A DNA stretch of 64,000 nucleotides from Nocardioides sp. Root140 (GCF_001426745.1 NZ_LMFI01000010.1:1536652-1600651), one strand, 5' to 3'; shown: positions 34,119 to 44,071, counted from the first letter of the stretch. Notes: generated by a model not told the origin, from the sequence alone. Program-made: numbers and translations.

Positions 34119-36254
34119 ATGACTTCCCCCGATGTCGAGACCGCCGCCCCCGACGACGTACGCCGCTCTGCGCGCGCCGACGCCGAACGCCACCTCAAGG
34201 CGCTGGTGGGCAGCGACGACGCGGAGCTGCGCGACGACCAGTGGACGGCCATCGAGGCGCTCGCCGTCGACAAGCGGCGAGCCCTGGTCGTGCAGAAGAC
34301 CGGGTGGGGCAAGTCCGCGGTCTACTTCGTGGCCACCGCGCTGCTGCGTGCCCAGGGAGCGGGGCCGACCGTGATCGTCTCGCCGCTGCTCGCCCTGATG
34401 CGCAACCAGATCGCCGCCGCCGAGCGCGCCGGCATCCACGCGGTGACGATCAACTCGACCAACAACGAGGACTGGACGCGCATCGAGACGGCGATCAACG
34501 CCGGCGAGGTCGACGTGCTGCTGGTGTCGCCCGAGCGGCTCAACAACCCGTCGTTCCGCGACAACGTGCTGCCCCGGCTGGCCGCGACCACCGGCCTGCT
34601 GGTGGTCGACGAGGCGCACTGCATCTCCGACTGGGGCCACGACTTCCGGCCCGACTACCGGCGCATCCGCACCATGCTCTCCGACCTGCGCCCGGGCATC
34701 CCGGTGCTGGCCACCACGGCGACGGCCAACGAGCGGGTCACGCTCGACGTGTCCGAGCAGCTGGCGGTCAGCGAGGGCGAGCCTTCGGGGCCGGGCGTGC
34801 TCGTGCAGCGCGGCTCGCTCGACCGTGAGTCCCTGCATCTCGCGGTGGTGAGGCTCAGGACCGCCGAGCAGCGCCTGGGCTGGCTGGCCGACCACCTCGG
34901 CTCGCTCACCGGCTCCGGCATCATCTACTGCCTCACCGTCGCCCAGACCCAGGAGATCGCGGCGTTCCTGCGGGCCCGCGGCCACACCGTCGCGGCGTAC
35001 TCCGGGCAGACCGAGACCACCGAGCGCGAGGCGCTCGAAGCCGACCTCGCCGCCGGGCGGGTCAAGGCGCTGATCGCCACCAGCGCGCTCGGCATGGGCT
35101 TCGACGCCACGCTCGGCTTCGTGATCAACGTCGGCGCGCCCTCGTCACCGGTGGCCTACTACCAGCAGGTCGGCCGTGCCGGACGCGGCACGCCGCGGGC
35201 CGACGTCGTGCTGCTGCCCGCCATCGAAGACCGCGACATCTGGAAGTACTTCGCCTCCCTCGCCTTCCCGCCCGAGCCGCAGGTGCGGCAGGTGCTCTCC
35301 GCCCTCGAGGGCTCCGAGAAGCCGCTCGGCACCCCGGCCCTCGAGACGTACGTCGACCTGGGCCGCTCGCGCCTCGAGATGATGCTGAAGGTGCTCGACG
35401 TCGACGGTGCCGTGCAGCGGGTCCAGGGCGGGTGGGTGTCCACCGGCCAGGCGTGGAGCTACGACCAGGAGCGCTACGACCGGGTCAAGGCCGCGCGTGA
35501 TCGCGAGCAGCAGGCGATGCTCGACTACATCTCCTCGACCGAGTGCCGCATGACGTTCCTGCGCAGCCAGCTCGACGACGAGGTCGGCTCTGCGTGCGGG
35601 CGGTGCGACAACTGTGGCGGCGTCTCCTTCGACTCCGAGGTCTCCGACGCCTCGCTCGACGAGGCGCGCACCCAGCTCACCAGACCCGGTGTCGAGATCG
35701 CGCCCCGCAAGATGTGGCCGACAGCCCTGGCCAACCTCGGCATCGAGCTCAAGGGCAAGATCGCCGACGCCTCGTCGACCGGACGCGCGGTGGCCCGGCT
35801 GACCGACCTCGGCTACGGGCAGGCCCTGCGCGACCTGTTCCGTGACGACGCCGATGACGGCCCGGTGCCGGTGCCCCTGGTCAAGGCCGTCATCGAGGTC
35901 CTCGGCGACTGGCGGCCGCAGGTCGCGGGCATCGTCTTCGTCGAGTCCCAGCGCAAGGCAGCGCTCACCGCCGACTTCGCCGACGGGCTCTCCCGGTTCC
36001 TCCAGGTGCCGGTCGTAGGCCGCTTCGCGATCGTCGACCCGTCGGTCGAGCCCGGGCACGGGTCCGCCAACTCCGCCCAGCGGGTGGCCGCCGTGCTGCG
36101 GCGCTACGCGCTGCAGGGCGAGATCCCGGCCGGTCCGATCCTGTTGCTCGACGACCTGGTCGGCACTGGCTGGACGATGACCATCGCGGCCCGTGCGCTC
36201 AGGCAGGCCGGCGCGACCGACGTACACCCGCTGGCCCTGGGCACGCAGGCCTGA
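34119..36254 (+). CDS. RecQ-family DNA helicase with C-terminal phosphoribosyltransferase-like tail
   Basis: A 711-residue protein. Residues 35-390 are a RecQ-type helicase core: Walker A QKTGWGKS (59-66), DEAHCISDWGHD (about 167-178), and motif VI QQVGRAGRG. A zinc-binding subdomain follows with Cys493, Cys496 and Cys499 (ACGRCDNCGG) and an upstream cysteine (TECRM). The last 150 residues resemble a ComF/phosphoribosyltransferase fold and end with the PRPP-loop-like LLLDDLVGTGWTMT at about 676-689. No HRDC domain is seen. It should unwind DNA 3'-5' in repair; the tail's job is unknown. ATG 34119 is preferred to a GTG 48 bp earlier. Confidence 0.88.
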   Translation: MTSPDVETAAPDDVRRSARADAERHLKALVGSDDAELRDDQWTAIEALAVDKRRALVVQKTGWGKSAVYFVATALLRAQGAGPTVIVSPLLALMRNQIAAAERAGIHAVTINSTNNEDWTRIETAINAGEVDVLLVSPERLNNPSFRDNVLPRLAATTGLLVVDEAHCISDWGHDFRPDYRRIRTMLSDLRPGIPVLATTATANERVTLDVSEQLAVSEGEPSGPGVLVQRGSLDRESLHLAVVRLRTAEQRLGWLADHLGSLTGSGIIYCLTVAQTQEIAAFLRARGHTVAAYSGQTETTEREALEADLAAGRVKALIATSALGMGFDATLGFVINVGAPSSPVAYYQQVGRAGRGTPRADVVLLPAIEDRDIWKYFASLAFPPEPQVRQVLSALEGSEKPLGTPALETYVDLGRSRLEMMLKVLDVDGAVQRVQGGWVSTGQAWSYDQERYDRVKAARDREQQAMLDYISSTECRMTFLRSQLDDEVGSACGRCDNCGGVSFDSEVSDASLDEARTQLTRPGVEIAPRKMWPTALANLGIELKGKIADASSTGRAVARLTDLGYGQALRDLFRDDADDGPVPVPLVKAVIEVLGDWRPQVAGIVFVESQRKAALTADFADGLSRFLQVPVVGRFAIVDPSVEPGHGSANSAQRVAAVLRRYALQGEIPAGPILLLDDLVGTGWTMTIAARALRQAGATDVHPLALGTQA

Positions 36255-36370
36255 TCCACCCGGTCGGCAGGCGCTCGCGAACTTTTCCCGGAGTGTCGGC
36301 GTCACCTCCTGTGTGTCCGGAACCCCGGACGCACACCGGGAGCTGACGCTCCGTCTCGGGAAGGAACCCC

Positions 36371-37831
36371 ATGTCGACGTACGACGCACTCGCCAGCACC
36401 GTGGACGACATCGTGACGCAGGCGATCCTCGCCGAAATGCGCCTTGCCACCAAGTTCCCGAACAACTGGTTGGCCGACGATCAGGAGAACCCGACACGCG
36501 TCACGTACACCTTCGCGGCGCGACCCGCACTCGGATGCCAGGTCGAGTTCGACTGGTCGACCGGCGCGGTGATCCGCACGTCTCACGACAACGGCGTGAC
36601 GCCCCCTCTCGACCCGTCGGGCACCTTCCTGGCCTGGAAGTCGAAGTGGGAGACCGCGATCCCACCCCTGTTCGACAAGTACCTGGGCATGCCCTACCCC
36701 GAACACTTCGCACGGGAGTCGTCCGACCTGGACCTGACCGGCACCACGCTCAACGGTGGCGGCTTCAAGATCGGTGACACCAGGTTCGAGGGCACCAACC
36801 TCGACTACCACCTGTGGCAGGTGGGCAGTGAGAGCGGCAAGATGCTCGGCTGGTCGGGTGCGGCGGCGACCGCGTTCCGCGACAAGTACCTCAAGACCTG
36901 GCCCGCCAACCTCGCCAACCAGTTCGCTGCCCTGGCCATGCTCAAGGGCAACATCGAGCGTGAGAAGGCGATGTGGACCAAGGCGCGGGAGCAGATCGCC
37001 CTGACCGCCGACCACGCCGTGTCCGCGATGAAGGGTGCCGACGGCCCGGAGCCCGACGACAAGGTCGCGCTTGCGATCTTCGCCGCCGCGGCAGGTGTGG
37101 TCGGCGTGGCCATCCCTGTCGCCGGGCAGGTGGCCCTGGCCGCCGCCGTCGGGAGCCTCGCCGTCGCCGATTCCATGAAGGGTGAGAAGAAGCAGGCGAA
37201 GGAGTTGAGCTTCGGCGCAGAGACTCCCGACGCGGTCTTCTCCAGGCTCGACGCAGGGCTGACCACCTTCGAGAACGAGATCTGGGACGCCGAACACGCG
37301 ATCCACACCGACCTCAAGGCGCTCCAGGACAAGCTCCACGTGCGCACCGCCTTCATCGGCACGGGTGCCGATGCCCTGCTCGGATCGACCGACCCCTACG
37401 ACGTGGGCGTGCGGGGTGACCAGTTCGAGGTCTCGGAGATCAAGGACCTGCGCTCGTTCGCCCAGACCTGCATCGACGCCGCCGGCGATGCCCGCACTGC
37501 CTCGAGCGCCTGCGCGATCAACTCACCCTCGGCCACCCGCAACCGCGTCGCCGGGCTGGGCTACGGCTACACCGGGGCCGCCGACCAGTACGCCAACTGC
37601 GTGACGATGCTCCAGGACATCATCGGCGACAACGGCATCATCATCGGTGACGCAGGGGTGCAGCTCGACGCGGCCGCCAACGCCTACTCCGACGCCGACC
37701 AGGACTCCGAGAACAAGATGCGCAACCACTCGGCCGAACTCGTCGACATGCGCAAGGACGACGGCAGCATGCCGGCGCCGCCGCCTCCGCCGCCGGTGCA
37801 CCGGGGGCCGGGCCACGAGGTGCCGGTCTGA
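36371..37831 (+). CDS. Hypothetical protein with WXG-like segment
   Basis: A 486-residue protein I cannot place in a named family. Residues 141-215 look like the helix-turn-helix of WXG100/ESX-type substrates, with Trp161-Ser-Gly163 at the turn (KMLGWSGAAATAFRDKY). A hydrophobic stretch at 232-267 could be a membrane hairpin. The C-terminus is proline-rich (six prolines in a row at about 473-478) and ends HEVPV. No signal peptide. The layout suggests a type VII-type exported or surface protein, but no secretion genes are nearby. ATG 36371 follows AAGGA. Followed by a bidirectional terminator. Confidence 0.7.
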   Translation: MSTYDALASTVDDIVTQAILAEMRLATKFPNNWLADDQENPTRVTYTFAARPALGCQVEFDWSTGAVIRTSHDNGVTPPLDPSGTFLAWKSKWETAIPPLFDKYLGMPYPEHFARESSDLDLTGTTLNGGGFKIGDTRFEGTNLDYHLWQVGSESGKMLGWSGAAATAFRDKYLKTWPANLANQFAALAMLKGNIEREKAMWTKAREQIALTADHAVSAMKGADGPEPDDKVALAIFAAAAGVVGVAIPVAGQVALAAAVGSLAVADSMKGEKKQAKELSFGAETPDAVFSRLDAGLTTFENEIWDAEHAIHTDLKALQDKLHVRTAFIGTGADALLGSTDPYDVGVRGDQFEVSEIKDLRSFAQTCIDAAGDARTASSACAINSPSATRNRVAGLGYGYTGAADQYANCVTMLQDIIGDNGIIIGDAGVQLDAAANAYSDADQDSENKMRNHSAELVDMRKDDGSMPAPPPPPPVHRGPGHEVPV

Positions 37832-37866
37832 GGCCTGCAGCCGACCTGTCCAGCCGAAATGCGGCA

Positions 37867-37911
37867 AAGGATGCGATCCGCAGTCACCAGGTGAGTGCGG
37901 ATCGCATCCTT
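37867..37911. terminator. Bidirectional terminator between convergent genes
   Basis: Perfect 16-bp stem AAGGATGCGATCCGCA (37867-37882) / 37896-37911, 13-base loop, between the convergent genes ending at 37831 and 37936. Confidence 0.85.
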
Positions 37912-37935
37912 GTCAGTGCAGCGTGAGCCCAGACC

Positions 37936-39492
37936 TCAGTGGCCGACCATCGCCGTCGGGTCGACCGGCTTCTCCGGGGGCTTGCGGGGCAGGAAGAACG
38001 ACGGGATCAGCACGCAGCCGACCAGGACCGTGCCGACGATGAAGACCGTCGCGAACGCGGACGCCAGGTCGGGCAGTGCGTCAGGAGCAATGGCGTCGAG
38101 CTGCGCCTTCAGCTGGGTGGCCTTCTCCCCTGAGGCCTGAGAGAGCTTGGACCTGAGGAACACATACATCCCGGCGTCTCGGCTGCCCTTGATCTCGTTG
38201 GTCAGGATCACCGAGAAGAGCGCCGTACCGATCGAGGCAGCGACCTGCTGGGTGATGTTCATCAGCGTCGAACCACGGGCGATGTTGTGGTCGGTCAACG
38301 TGGCCAGCGCCGAGCTCATGATCGGCATCATCGTGGAGCCCATGCCGAGGCCCATCACGAACAGCGAGCCGAGGATGTAGGCGTACGACGTGTCGTCGTC
38401 GAGCTGGGTGAACATCGCCATGCCGATCGTGACCAGCGTGATGCCGACCATGACGACCTTGCCGGGACCGCGCTTGTCGGCCATGAACCCGGCGATCGGC
38501 ATGGTGATCATCGCGCCGATGCCCTGGGGGGCCAGCAGCAGCCCGGCACCCAGCGCGGTCTCGTCACGCACCTGCTGGAAGTAGAGCGGGAACAGCAGGC
38601 TGGCGCCGAAGAAGGCGATCGCGAAGAGCGCCATGGCGACCACGGCGATCGTCATCTGCACGTTCTGGAAGAGCCGCAGCTCGACCAGCGGGTGGATGTT
38701 GCGCCTGTTCAGCGCCCACGGCACGAACGCGATGATCAGCACGGCGCCGATTCCGGCGGGGATGAGCACCTCGCGGTCCCACATGGTGCCCGCCTCGGGG
38801 ATCGACGAGACGCCGTACAGGAAGGCGGCCAGACCGGGGGAGAGCAGGATCATGCCCAGCCAGTCGAAGGTCTCCGACGGCTCGACGTTGTCCTTCGGCA
38901 GCACGATCTGGGCGTAGACGAACGCGAGGATGCCCAACGGCAGGTTGATCAGGAAGATCCAGTGCCACGAGGCCTTGTCGATCAGGAGCCCACCGAGGAT
39001 CGGGCCGAAGATCGGTCCGAGGAGCATCGGGATGCCGAGGACGGCCATCACGCGGCCGACGCGGTGCGGGCCGGCGGCGCGGGTCAGGATCGTCATGCCC
39101 AGCGGCATCAGCATGCCGCCGCCGAGGCCCTGGAGGACGCGGTAGAGCACGAGGGTGTTGAGGTCGCCTGCGGTCGCGCAGAGCACGGACCCGGCGGTGA
39201 ACAGGGTCACCGCGATCAGGTAGAGGCGCTTGGTTCCGAAGCGGTCGGCTGCCCAGCCGGTCAACGGGATCACCGAGGCCAGGGCGAGGGTGTAGCCGGT
39301 CATGGTCCAGGCAACCTCGGCCGAGGTGGCGTCGAAGTCGTTCTGGAACGTCTCGAGTGCGACAGAGACGACCGTGATGTCGAGGATGGACATGATCGCG
39401 CCGAGCACGACCACACCCGCCACCATCAGGACCTTCTTGTCGAGCTTGTCGTCTTGAGGAGCGGCGGTGGGCTCCGGGATGGTTGTAGACAC
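37936..39492 (-). CDS. MFS drug efflux transporter, DHA2 (EmrB/QacA) family
   Basis: A 518-residue protein with 14 predicted membrane spans. DHA2 signatures are LDITVVSVALETFQNDF in span 1, AWTMTGYTLALASVIPLTGW in span 2, DRFGTKRLYL and RVLQGLGGGMLMPLGMTIL. It should export toxic compounds using the proton gradient. The start ATG 39492 and the stop are clear. No regulator gene is adjacent. Confidence 0.93.
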   Translation of the reverse strand: MSTTIPEPTAAPQDDKLDKKVLMVAGVVVLGAIMSILDITVVSVALETFQNDFDATSAEVAWTMTGYTLALASVIPLTGWAADRFGTKRLYLIAVTLFTAGSVLCATAGDLNTLVLYRVLQGLGGGMLMPLGMTILTRAAGPHRVGRVMAVLGIPMLLGPIFGPILGGLLIDKASWHWIFLINLPLGILAFVYAQIVLPKDNVEPSETFDWLGMILLSPGLAAFLYGVSSIPEAGTMWDREVLIPAGIGAVLIIAFVPWALNRRNIHPLVELRLFQNVQMTIAVVAMALFAIAFFGASLLFPLYFQQVRDETALGAGLLLAPQGIGAMITMPIAGFMADKRGPGKVVMVGITLVTIGMAMFTQLDDDTSYAYILGSLFVMGLGMGSTMMPIMSSALATLTDHNIARGSTLMNITQQVAASIGTALFSVILTNEIKGSRDAGMYVFLRSKLSQASGEKATQLKAQLDAIAPDALPDLASAFATVFIVGTVLVGCVLIPSFFLPRKPPEKPVDPTAMVGH

Positions 39493-39582
39493 CCAAGAAG
39501 AATACGGAAGCGCTCAGGTCCGGCGCACCCTACTTTTGTCTGTCCGGGGGCGTGACCTCACTCACCTCCCACGGAAGACAAT

Positions 39583-39642
39583 CGCTCCCCACGGCAGATG
39601 TCCCGTGGGGAGCGAAGGTTTCCCCGGTGCACCGGGGAAACC
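39583..39642 (-). terminator. Two adjacent hairpins after the second glutathione peroxidase gene
   Basis: A 12-bp stem CGCTCCCCACGG (39583-39594) / 39603-39614 is followed three bases later by a perfect 26-bp palindrome at 39617-39642 (left arm GGTTTCCCCGGTG). For leftward transcription from the peroxidase gene the palindrome comes first. The pair probably ends that gene before the DHA2 promoter. Confidence 0.7.
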
Positions 39643-39650
39643 TGCAAGGC

Positions 39651-40145
<495 letters not shown>

Positions 40146-40175
40146 GCGGCGAGCCTAGCCGGAGTCCGGAAGGAG

Positions 40176-41300
40176 TCAGGCGCTGGCCGAGCGGGCACCC
40201 AGCCACGGGCCGAAGCCGTCGTCGCGACCGACCCAGCGGGCCAGGCCGGCGGCCAGCTCGGCGTCCGTCATCAGGGCGGCGTCGAGGTCGTGGAGGACCT
40301 GGTCGCGCCGCTCGTCGCATCCGGTGATCACCAGGCGCGTGCGCGGCCCGCGGACCGGGCGGTGCTCGGCGGTGCCGATGCTCAGCTGGCCACCGGAGCC
40401 GGCCCACAGCGCGACGCTGTCGGGATGGGTGGGCAGCCAGAAGGTGCCGCGACCGATGTAGGAGTGACCGCCGAGGGACTCGATCGAGTCCATCAGTCGT
40501 TGCGGGTGGAAGGCCCGCCAGGAGTCGAGCATCACCGTCCAGACGCCTGCCTCCTCGGCCGCGGGGGACGTGCAGTCGGTGACCCCGTCCTCGTCGACCC
40601 GGGCGGGGAGGAAGGCCGGCTGTTGCGCGTCGTACGACGACGGGGCGGTGCCCGGGGTGAGCAGCTGCCCGACGGTCAGCTCGGTGCACTCGGGGACGAG
40701 CACGGCGCCGGGGGCGCGCACCTCGTCGACCAGGGCCCGGGCCACGTCGTCAGCGGCGCCGTCGAGCACCAGCAGGTCGGCAGCGCCGAGCAGGTCGACC
40801 AGCACCTCGCCCACGGCGCGGATGTCGCCGGCGTGGCGCTGGTCGTCGCGCTCGCGCAGGAGATCGTCGCCGCACAGGTCGTCGAGCAGGCGGGACCCGT
40901 CGAGAGCGGCGACGACCGCGCCCATGGTCAGCAGGGGCCGGCGCTCGAGCATCGGCGGCAGGGCCGCAGTGAGTGCCGAGGTGTGGGCGGCCGGCGGGAG
41001 GCTCAGCACCAGTGAGGCCCAGCGACCCGCTTCGGACAGGCGGGCCAGCGTCGGCACGATCTCGTGGCGCAGTGCGCAGGAGAGGCACGCGTGGTCGAGG
41101 GGCACGGTCTCCCGCTCGAGGATGCCGGTCGCGTCGGAGACGACCCGGGTGATCGTCTGGCCCATCACGTCGAGCTCGAAGCGGGCCAGGGCCGAGTCGG
41201 GCAGGGTGAACGCGAGGCTGGCTTCGACCGGCTCCTGGGCCTCACGGGTGAGGCCGGCAAGGACGACGACGGGAGTCTGGCGGCTGGTGAACGAACGCAT
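40176..41300 (-). CDS. COG0523 (CobW/P47K-like) protein lacking a canonical P-loop
   Basis: A 374-residue protein of the COG0523 metallochaperone family. The metal-binding motif appears as HACLSCALRHEIVPTL (Cys72, Cys75), and the C-terminal CobW domain is present (WRAFHPQRLMDSIE; GRGTFWLPTHP; RTRLVITGCDERRDQVL). The N-terminal GTPase signature is degenerate: VVVLAGLTREAQEPVEAS has no GKT/GKS. A Zur-like palindrome sits 16 bp before the start, so it is probably made under zinc limitation. Related actinobacterial proteins are tied to zinc-sparing ribosome changes; whether this one binds GTP is doubtful. Confidence 0.82.
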   Translation of the reverse strand: MRSFTSRQTPVVVLAGLTREAQEPVEASLAFTLPDSALARFELDVMGQTITRVVSDATGILERETVPLDHACLSCALRHEIVPTLARLSEAGRWASLVLSLPPAAHTSALTAALPPMLERRPLLTMGAVVAALDGSRLLDDLCGDDLLRERDDQRHAGDIRAVGEVLVDLLGAADLLVLDGAADDVARALVDEVRAPGAVLVPECTELTVGQLLTPGTAPSSYDAQQPAFLPARVDEDGVTDCTSPAAEEAGVWTVMLDSWRAFHPQRLMDSIESLGGHSYIGRGTFWLPTHPDSVALWAGSGGQLSIGTAEHRPVRGPRTRLVITGCDERRDQVLHDLDAALMTDAELAAGLARWVGRDDGFGPWLGARSASA

Positions 41301-41315
41301 GGCCCTGACCCTAAA

Positions 41316-41330
41316 TGAGAATGGTTCTCA
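41316..41330 (-). promoter_or_regulatory. Zur-like box before the COG0523 gene
   Basis: A 7-1-7 palindrome TGAGAATGGTTCTCA in an AT-rich patch, 16 bp upstream of the COG0523 start. It closely resembles the actinobacterial Zur consensus (TGAxAATGxTTxTCA). Zur would repress the gene when zinc is plentiful. Confidence 0.75.
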
Positions 41331-41458
41331 AACACAACCCGAGATGCGGCAAAAGTTAACGGGGTCGGGTGCCTTGCCGGACTCCGGCCCAGACCCGAGT
41401 GTTGGGCTCGACCCGGCCGTCGAGGTGACGGCCATCCCCTCTCGGGAGGATCCACCGC

Positions 41459-42913
41459 ATGACACCCGCACGCACTCGCATCGCGGCCCTGGCCGGCATC
41501 GCGACCCTCGCCGCCGGAGTCGCACTTGCCCTGCCCGGCAGCGCCACCGCCCTGCCCGGCGGCGCCACTGTCGACCCTCAGCCGGCAGCCGTGGCGGACG
41601 CGCCGGACATCCCGCTCAGCGCGGTGACCACGCATCTCGAGGAGTTCCAGTCGATCGCCGAGGCCAACGGCGGCAACCGCTACACCGGGCAGCCCGGCTA
41701 CCGCGCCTCGCTCGACTACGTCCAGGCCCAGCTCGACGCCGCAGGGTTCGTCACCGAGGTGCAGTCGTTCAGCACCCGGGCCGGTACGTCGTACAACCTG
41801 ATCGCCGACTGGCCGGGCGGCGACACGACGAACACCGTGATGATGGGCGGCCACCTCGACAGCGTCGACGAGGGGCCGGGCATCAACGACAACGGCACCG
41901 GCTCCGCAGCGATCCTGGCCAGCGCCCTCGCGTTCGCGCAGAGCGGCGCGGAGCCGGCGAACCACGTGCGCTTCGGATTCTGGGGCGCGGAGGAGCTCGG
42001 TCTCCTCGGCTCCACGCACTACGTCGACAGCCTCTCGACAGTGGAGGTCGACGACCTGGCGGCGTACTTCAACTTCGACATGGTCGGCTCGCCGAACCCC
42101 GGCTACTTCGTCTACGACGACGACGCGAACGGCACCGAGCTGCGCGACAGCCTGACCGCGTCGTACGACGCGGCCGGCATCGACTCCGACTACATCGACG
42201 TCGACGGTCGCTCCGACCACGCCGCGTTCATGCAACGCGGCATTCCCACCGCCGGCACGTTCTCCGGCGCCGAGGGCACCAAGACCTCGACGCAGGCCGC
42301 GAAATGGGGCGGGCAGGCCGGGCAGGCCTATGACCCGTGCTACCACTCCGCCTGCGACGACATCGACAACCTCGACACCGCGGCACTCGACCTGAACGCC
42401 GACCTGATCGCGGACACCCTGTGGGCGTGGGCCGACCACGACTTCGGTGGCGGCACGACGGAGCCGCCGACCGGCGACGACGCGATCACCAACGGCGGCT
42501 TCGAGGACGGCACCACCGGATGGCAGGCCACCAACGGCGTGGTCAGCACCGATCTCGACCAGTCCGCGCACGGCGGTTCGGGCAAGGCGTGGCTCAACGG
42601 CTACGGCCGGGCGCACACCGACAGCGTCGCGCAGACCGTCACCGTGCCCGACGCCGGCCGGCTCACGTTCTGGCTCAGGGTCGACACCGACGAGGACACC
42701 ACCGGCCAGGCCTACGACACGCTCCGGGTCAAGGCCGGCTCCACGACGCTCGGCACGTGGTCGAACCTCGACGCAGGCGACTACCGGAGCATCGCGCTCG
42801 ACCTGTCGGCGTACGCCGGGCAGTCGGTGACCGTCACCTTCGTGGGAACAGAGGACGCATACCTGGCCACGGACTTCGTGCTCGACGACGTGTCCCTCAC
42901 TTCTGCCGGGTGA
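41459..42913 (+). CDS. Secreted M28 family aminopeptidase with C-terminal accessory domain
   Basis: A 484-residue exported enzyme: signal peptide (residues 1-31, ending ATA-LP), M28 catalytic domain with the two-zinc set His132 (GGHLDSV), Asp144 (GINDNGTG), catalytic Glu178/179 (GAEELGLLGS), Asp207 (FNFDMVG) and His296 (YHSACDD). A linker with TTEPPTG leads to a beta-sandwich domain (residues 345-484, ITNGGFEDGTTGWQ) like carbohydrate-binding or proprotein-type accessory modules. It resembles the Streptomyces griseus aminopeptidase. It releases N-terminal amino acids outside the cell. Confidence 0.92.
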   Translation: MTPARTRIAALAGIATLAAGVALALPGSATALPGGATVDPQPAAVADAPDIPLSAVTTHLEEFQSIAEANGGNRYTGQPGYRASLDYVQAQLDAAGFVTEVQSFSTRAGTSYNLIADWPGGDTTNTVMMGGHLDSVDEGPGINDNGTGSAAILASALAFAQSGAEPANHVRFGFWGAEELGLLGSTHYVDSLSTVEVDDLAAYFNFDMVGSPNPGYFVYDDDANGTELRDSLTASYDAAGIDSDYIDVDGRSDHAAFMQRGIPTAGTFSGAEGTKTSTQAAKWGGQAGQAYDPCYHSACDDIDNLDTAALDLNADLIADTLWAWADHDFGGGTTEPPTGDDAITNGGFEDGTTGWQATNGVVSTDLDQSAHGGSGKAWLNGYGRAHTDSVAQTVTVPDAGRLTFWLRVDTDEDTTGQAYDTLRVKAGSTTLGTWSNLDAGDYRSIALDLSAYAGQSVTVTFVGTEDAYLATDFVLDDVSLTSAG

Positions 42914-42964
42914 CCTCGGCGCGGCGCGCGTTTGATCGCTGCGCCACCGGGGGAAGGTTCTGTC

Positions 42965-44071
42965 ATGACGCAGATGCCGCAGCAGCACGACCCGACGTAC
43001 CAGGCGCTCAACCAGCTCGTGGCCGCCGGACAGCTGTCTCCCGACCAGGCCCAGGCTGCGCTGGACGCCACGCGTGCCGGCGGAGGACGCGCGCCGTTCT
43101 TCGCCAACTCGTTGGTGCCGGTGTGGCTGCGTCCCGACGTACTCCTGGTGGTCTTCGGCACGGCGCTGCTCAGTGCGGCCGTCGCCGTCTCCACCGTGTG
43201 GACCCGCGAGGACGGCGACATCGACTGGTCGAACTACCTGGTCGGCATCGGTGCCACAGTCGTCCTCCTGGCCGGTGCCGCCGCCGGGTGGTTCCTCGTG
43301 CAGGACCCGGCGCGCAAGGCAAACCTGATGTCGTGGCCCGGTGCACTCGGGGCCATCGGAGTGGGCCAGATGATCGGCGTCGGCCTGGACGACAACGACT
43401 TTGCCGTCTACGGCGTCGGCGTGGTCATCGTGGCGCTCTGCGCCGGCGGCTACTACCTGATCCGCCAGCCCGCGTTCGTGGTCGCAGCCATCGTCGGCAT
43501 CTTCCTGCTCTACGTGCAGGTCTTCGACGACACCTACGGCGTCGACGACATCGACGGCGACAACTTCGGCATCGCCCTCGGCCTCGTCGTCCTCGTCTTC
43601 ACACTGATGATCACCGTCGCTGGATGGTTCCTGCCCACCCGTGACCTGACCGCGCTCATCGTGGGTGCCTTCGCGGTCGGCGCCTACGCGGTCACGCTGG
43701 TGGCGCTCGTCGCCATCGCTGCCGTGTCGATGGCGTTCTCCGGGTTCGACGAGATGGACGGAGGGGAGCCCAAGCAGCCGGACAACCCCTACACCAACGA
43801 CGTGTGGTTCCTGCTCGTCTTCGGAGCGATCCTCACGCTCGTCTGGGCGGCCGCCTGGTGGCTGCGCGGCCACGACGGCTACCGCGTGCTCATCCTGGCG
43901 ATGCTGACCTCGATCCTTCCCGCTGCCACGTTCGCGCTCGCGGTCGAGCACCCGACTTGGTGGGGTGTCGTGCTGGCCGCGCTCGGCGCCATCGGTCTCG
44001 CGCTGGCCGTCGGCCGGGCGCTGGGGATGCTGCCGAACAACCGCCAGGCGCCGGCCCGGCCTCCCGTCTGA
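42965..44071 (+). CDS. Multi-span membrane protein of unknown function
   Basis: A 368-residue protein. Residues 1-40 are soluble, including a SHOCT/DUF2157-like helix pair (LNQLVAAGQLSPDQAQAAL). Then come about ten hydrophobic segments between residues 55 and 355. An acidic loop (VFDDTYGVDDIDGDN) lies in the middle. I recognise no transporter or enzyme motif. ATG 42965 has GGAAGG seven bases upstream and is preferred to a TTG 33 bp earlier. Not obviously linked to its neighbours. Confidence 0.75.
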   Translation: MTQMPQQHDPTYQALNQLVAAGQLSPDQAQAALDATRAGGGRAPFFANSLVPVWLRPDVLLVVFGTALLSAAVAVSTVWTREDGDIDWSNYLVGIGATVVLLAGAAAGWFLVQDPARKANLMSWPGALGAIGVGQMIGVGLDDNDFAVYGVGVVIVALCAGGYYLIRQPAFVVAAIVGIFLLYVQVFDDTYGVDDIDGDNFGIALGLVVLVFTLMITVAGWFLPTRDLTALIVGAFAVGAYAVTLVALVAIAAVSMAFSGFDEMDGGEPKQPDNPYTNDVWFLLVFGAILTLVWAAAWWLRGHDGYRVLILAMLTSILPAATFALAVEHPTWWGVVLAALGAIGLALAVGRALGMLPNNRQAPARPPV

